The notes under the pieces: generated by a model
Seen by the model: only the letters and a program-made list of their open reading frames with translations
Told to the model about the DNA's origin: nothing
Database searches by the model: none
Shown here: positions 6,917-9,123 of the stretch, piece by piece
Layout of the letters: every line of letters begins with the position of its first letter
How positions within the stretch are numbered: the stretch's first letter is position 1
Program-made: the position numbers and the translations under genes
NCBI GenBank assembly: GCA_015663215.1
Contig: DQSP01000002.1
Coordinates: forward strand, 1-9,123
Length of the DNA stretch: 9,123 bases
From: Sulfurimonas sp.
GTDB taxonomy: Bacteria; Campylobacterota; Campylobacteria; Campylobacterales; Sulfurimonadaceae
Direction of reading: 5' to 3'

Positions 6917-6972
6917 CCTTTATAGTATAATGGCAGGATTATAACAAAACTATATTATATACACTATAAAGG
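6917..6972. repeat. 10-bp inverted repeat spanning the divergent MFS/rdgB promoter region
   Basis: CCTTTATAGT (6917-6926) and ACTATAAAGG (6963-6972) are perfect inverted copies 36 bp apart. Each copy supplies the Shine-Dalgarno of the gene it faces, preceded by TATAAA. The symmetry could be an operator, or both genes may have settled on the same leader sequence. The first option is not supported by any regulator gene in the window. Confidence 0.5.
6938..6943 (-). promoter_or_regulatory. -10 box of the MFS transporter gene
   Basis: TATAAT on the minus strand, 28 nt before the ATG. The -35 position holds TAGTGT at 17 bp, far from consensus. For rdgB on the other strand only weak candidates (TATATT, TATATA at 6951-6961) are seen. 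Confidence 0.6.
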
Positions 6973-6981
6973 GGTACAAAA

Positions 6982-7569
6982 TTGAAATTAGTTTTAGCTA
7001 CATCTAATAAAGGCAAAGTGAGAGAGATTAAAGCAATGTGTGAGGACTTTGAAGTCATTCCTTATACTGAACTTATTGATGAGTTTGAGATTATTGAAGA
7101 TGCAGATACATTTAAAGATAATGCTTTACTTAAAGCACATGCTGTCTTTGATGCTCTTGATGATGAGAATGTAATAGTTTTAGCCGATGACAGTGGCATA
7201 AGTGTAGAAGTACTTGATGGTGCACCTGGAATTTATAGTGCTCGTTACGGTGGAGATAATGCAACAGATAAAGATAACCTTCATACTTTGATGCGAAATA
7301 TAAAAGCAAAAGGAGTTGACAGTTCGCCTGCATTTTATACTGCTGCAATGGCAATAGTCACAAAGACAAGTGAGAGAACAGTTCATGGATGGATGTATGG
7401 GACTGCATTAACAGAGGAACAAGGTGAGGGTGGTTTTGGGTACGACCCGATGTTTGTACCACTTGGATACGATAAGACTTTAGGTGAGTTGGACGATGCA
7501 ACAAAGAGAAAACTGCCTCATCGCTCTAAGGCTCTCTCTCTTGCGAGAAAAATCCTTAAAACCTTATAA
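6982..7569 (+). CDS. rdgB: XTP/dITP pyrophosphatase (Ham1/RdgB family)
   Basis: The enzyme hydrolyses dITP, XTP and ITP to monophosphates and so keeps deaminated purines out of DNA and RNA, in the cytoplasm. The 195 residues match the family. Motifs: the N-terminal ATSNKGKVREI (6-16) binding the phosphates, ADDSGI (68-73, the conserved Asp pair with the likely catalytic base), the substrate-pocket GFGYDPMF (151-158) and the closing HRSKAL (180-185). The start is TTG at 6982, with AAGGGG 7 nt upstream; no ATG lies between this and the essential SNKGK motif, so TTG is firm. It is divergent from the MFS gene and convergent with a small minus-strand ORF that overlaps its last codons. Confidence 0.96.
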   Translation: MKLVLATSNKGKVREIKAMCEDFEVIPYTELIDEFEIIEDADTFKDNALLKAHAVFDALDDENVIVLADDSGISVEVLDGAPGIYSARYGGDNATDKDNLHTLMRNIKAKGVDSSPAFYTAAMAIVTKTSERTVHGWMYGTALTEEQGEGGFGYDPMFVPLGYDKTLGELDDATKRKLPHRSKALSLARKILKTL

Positions 7570-7656
7570 AAATTTAACGCTCAATTTACAAAACTTTTTT
7601 TCTAAATCTATTAAAAACATATGTAGGTGGACGTTATATCTGCTAAGTATTTGCAT
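7564..7656 (-). CDS. Small ORF of 30 codons, function unknown
   Basis: The frame ATG at 7656 to TAA at 7564-7566 encodes 30 residues, beginning MQILSRYNVHLHMFLIDLEK and ending in a basic stretch with one Cys (KKFCKLSVKFL). AGGAG stands 5 nt before the ATG, the strongest Shine-Dalgarno in the window, and TATAAT lies 23 nt before it. The peptide is a likely amphipathic helix with alternating hydrophobic and charged residues and a net positive charge. It has no recognisable domain. It lies 52 nt downstream of uppP on the same strand and overlaps the last 6 nt of rdgB tail to tail. It could be a true small protein, a type I toxin-like peptide, or the stub of a degraded gene. The case rests on translation signals, not homology. 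Confidence 0.45.
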   Translation of the reverse strand: MQILSRYNVHLHMFLIDLEKKFCKLSVKFL

Positions 7657-7661
7657 GATAT

Positions 7662-7684
7662 CTCCTTTAACATTAGATATTATA
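7662..7684 (-). promoter_or_regulatory. Promoter -10 and Shine-Dalgarno of the small ORF
   Basis: On the minus strand TATAAT (7679-7684) is followed by AGGAG (7662-7666) and then the ATG at 7656. The -35 region is A/T-rich without a consensus box. The same stretch can pair TTGCAT and ATATCT with their partners at 7652-7691, so the Shine-Dalgarno would sit in the loop of an imperfect hairpin. Confidence 0.45.
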
Positions 7685-7708
7685 GAAATGCAAGCAAAAA
7701 ATATTCCA

Positions 7709-8479
7709 CTAGTTAAACCAGAGTAAAAGTACTACTCCAAAAATTATTCTGTATAATCCAAACGCAACAAAAGTGAAGTTATCTAAAAATTTTAAAAAAA
7801 GTTTGATAGTGATAAATGCGATGATAAATGAAACAATAAAGCCTATCCCAAGAGAAAGTAAGTTTTGTGTGTCAAACTCTTTATAGTGTTTGAGTAAATC
7901 ATAAGCACTTACAGCACTCATAACAGGAAAAGCAAGTAAAAAACTAAACTCTGCACTTGCTTTTCGGCTTAGTTTAACAAGAAGCGCCCCGATAATAGTA
8001 GAACCTGCTCTTGAAGTTCCTGGAATGAGGGCGAAAACTTGAGCAAATCCAATGACTAAAGCCTGCTTGTATGTTACACTCTCTACATCATCAATCTGTT
8101 CACTCTCTTTAGGTATAAAAAATTTCTCAACTATTAAGAAAATAACACCACCAACTATAAACATAACTGCAACTATATTTATACTAAAAAGCTCTTTTAT
8201 TTGATGAGAAAATATGAAACCAACTACTCCAATAGGAATAAATGCGAGAAAAACTTTAGTCCATAGGTCAATTTTTTTAATACTAAACTTATCTCTGTAG
8301 TTGAAAAACACAGCTAAAATTGCAGCAAACTGGATGATCACCTCAAAAGCCTTAGTCGCATTTGTCTGCTCTTCACCTAAAAATTTACTTGCAACAATCA
8401 GGTGCCCAGTAGAAGAGATGGGTAAAAACTCTGTGAAACCTTCTATCATTCCTAAGAGTATAGTATGAAAAATATCCAT
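7709..8479 (-). CDS. uppP: Undecaprenyl-diphosphate phosphatase (BacA/UppP family)
   Basis: This inner-membrane enzyme removes a phosphate from undecaprenyl diphosphate to recycle the lipid carrier for peptidoglycan and surface glycans; extra copies give bacitracin resistance. The 256 residues, with about seven or eight hydrophobic segments, fit the family. The two signatures are present: [14 protein letters not shown] (13-26, catalytic Glu13/Glu17, Ser and His26) and PGTSRAGS (153-160, Arg157). AGGA lies 5 nt before the ATG. It appears monocistronic apart from the small ORF beyond it. No convincing -10/-35 pair is seen in the 41 bp between its start and the proposed insertion sequence end, so its native promoter may have been displaced. 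Confidence 0.96.
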   Translation of the reverse strand: MDIFHTILLGMIEGFTEFLPISSTGHLIVASKFLGEEQTNATKAFEVIIQFAAILAVFFNYRDKFSIKKIDLWTKVFLAFIPIGVVGFIFSHQIKELFSINIVAVMFIVGGVIFLIVEKFFIPKESEQIDDVESVTYKQALVIGFAQVFALIPGTSRAGSTIIGALLVKLSRKASAEFSFLLAFPVMSAVSAYDLLKHYKEFDTQNLLSLGIGFIVSFIIAFITIKLFLKFLDNFTFVAFGLYRIIFGVVLLLWFN

Positions 8480-8520
8480 ATATTTCCTTTACATTTATGA
8501 TGTCATTTTTTATCGATAAT

Positions 8521-9123
8521 TGTCTAGTTTCACCACGTTATGGTTGCCCAGTTTAATAATAAGCGATAGCTCAATAACATCATAGTAAAATCTTTTTACC
8601 ACAAAAGGATTAAAACAATGTCACAAGTCTATCACTCTAATGCTAGAACAAACCAGCATGTAAGACAAAGAATACAACAATCCGATTTAACAAATGTTGA
8701 ATTAGCAGATAATTATGGTGTGAATGTTAAAACAGTAGCTAAACACAGAAGTAGAGATTTTTTAAATGATAAAAGTTCAAGACCTAATAGTATAAAATAT
8801 GCTTTAACACCTTTAGAAAAGGAGCTTATACGGGTCGTAAGAACCCTTACTTGGATGGAGTTAGATGACTTAACAGATACCATGGTTGATGTCATTCCAA
8901 ATGCAAATAGAAGTAATATTTACAGAACTCTAAAGGCATTTGATATAAGCAGAGTTCCAGTTAAACAAAAGGCTAAAGCTAAGAAGTTCAAAGAGTATGA
9001 ACCTGGTTATTTACATATTGATGTGACATATTTACCAAAATTTGAATGTCAGAAATATTATCTGTTTGTAGCTATAGATAGGGCTACAAGGCTATTGTAT
9101 TATAAAGTTTATGAGAACAAAAC
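8521..9123 (+). mobile_element. IS481-family insertion sequence, left part, cut by the window edge
   Basis: The element is defined by the transposase that starts at 8618. The left end is placed provisionally at 8521, where a TGTCTAGTTTC sequence begins, because IS481-type ends start with TGT and precede the gene by about 100 bp. The right inverted repeat and the target duplication are outside the window, so the boundary is a guess; the presence of the element is not. Confidence 0.6.
8618..9123 (+). CDS. IS481-family transposase, N-terminal part (runs off the window)
   Basis: The ATG at 8618, with AAGGA 8 nt upstream, opens a frame of 168 codons with no stop before the window end. An N-terminal helix-turn-helix covers about residues 24-46 (LADNYGVNVKTVAKHRSRD). 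The integrase-like (DDE) core then begins: PGYLHIDVTYLPKF gives the first catalytic Asp, Asp135, and YYLFVAIDRATRLLYY (147-162) is the next conserved strand. The second Asp and the Glu lie beyond the edge. The HIDVTYLP and FVAIDRATR motifs are typical of IS481 transposases. There is no frameshift in the visible part, so it may be intact and active. Confidence 0.9.
   Translation, partial: MSQVYHSNARTNQHVRQRIQQSDLTNVELADNYGVNVKTVAKHRSRDFLNDKSSRPNSIKYALTPLEKELIRVVRTLTWMELDDLTDTMVDVIPNANRSNIYRTLKAFDISRVPVKQKAKAKKFKEYEPGYLHIDVTYLPKFECQKYYLFVAIDRATRLLYYKVYENK

Noticed and set aside
7484..7726. An 80-codon plus-strand ORF past the end of rdgB
   Set aside because: It begins inside rdgB in another frame and crosses the small minus-strand ORF and its promoter; there is no ribosome site.
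8713..8895. A 60-codon minus-strand ORF
   Set aside because: It is the reverse-frame shadow of the IS481 transposase.
1..9123. CRISPR array, riboswitch or T-box leader
   Set aside because: No regularly spaced repeats were seen, and the leaders of ilvD, thrS, rdgB and uppP are too short for a known riboswitch or T-box.

Overview
The window reads as chromosomal DNA of a low-GC Campylobacterota (epsilonproteobacterium), most like Sulfurimonas or a relative. The grounds are the ilvD-thrS-infC order with infC not followed by rpmI-rplT, a 602-residue ThrRS with a shortened N-terminus, the Gly-Leu-Cys-Ser tRNA cluster, the AT-rich TATAAT promoters with poor -35 boxes, and frequent TTG starts. The genus is inference; the phylum is fairly secure.

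Layout, left to right. Positions 82-680 (minus) hold a frameshifted remnant of a tyrosine recombinase that has no catalytic domain. Two tandem 11-bp repeats lie just upstream of its start. Positions 813-1222 (minus) are four tRNA genes in transcription order Gly(GCC), Leu(UAA), Cys(GCA), Ser(UGA), served by a good sigma70-type promoter at 1264-1292 and a leader hairpin. Diverging from it is the plus-strand operon ilvD (branched-chain amino acid synthesis), thrS (threonyl-tRNA synthetase) and infC (translation factor IF3), packed with a 9-nt gap and a 4-nt overlap; thrS and infC start with TTG. The operon ends in a long imperfect palindrome (5385-5491) that folds better as minus-strand RNA. A bidirectional terminator follows, then on the minus strand a YajR-type MFS transporter with a C-terminal soluble domain. 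A short divergent promoter region separates it from rdgB (plus, house-cleaning nucleotide pyrophosphatase, TTG start). Convergent to rdgB on the minus strand are a 30-codon small ORF with a consensus-like -10 and Shine-Dalgarno, and uppP (undecaprenyl-diphosphate phosphatase). From about 8521 to the right edge is the left part of an IS481-family insertion sequence whose transposase runs off the window.

The core is ordinary vertically inherited housekeeping DNA: translation (tRNAs, ThrRS, IF3), amino acid synthesis, nucleotide-pool cleaning and the cell-wall lipid carrier. Mobile DNA bounds it on both sides. I see no complete new defence or metabolic system. The parts most worth a second look are the structured intergenic element after infC, the small ORF between rdgB and uppP, and the tRNA-Ser/integrase junction, where the tRNA 3' end may be a recombined attachment site.
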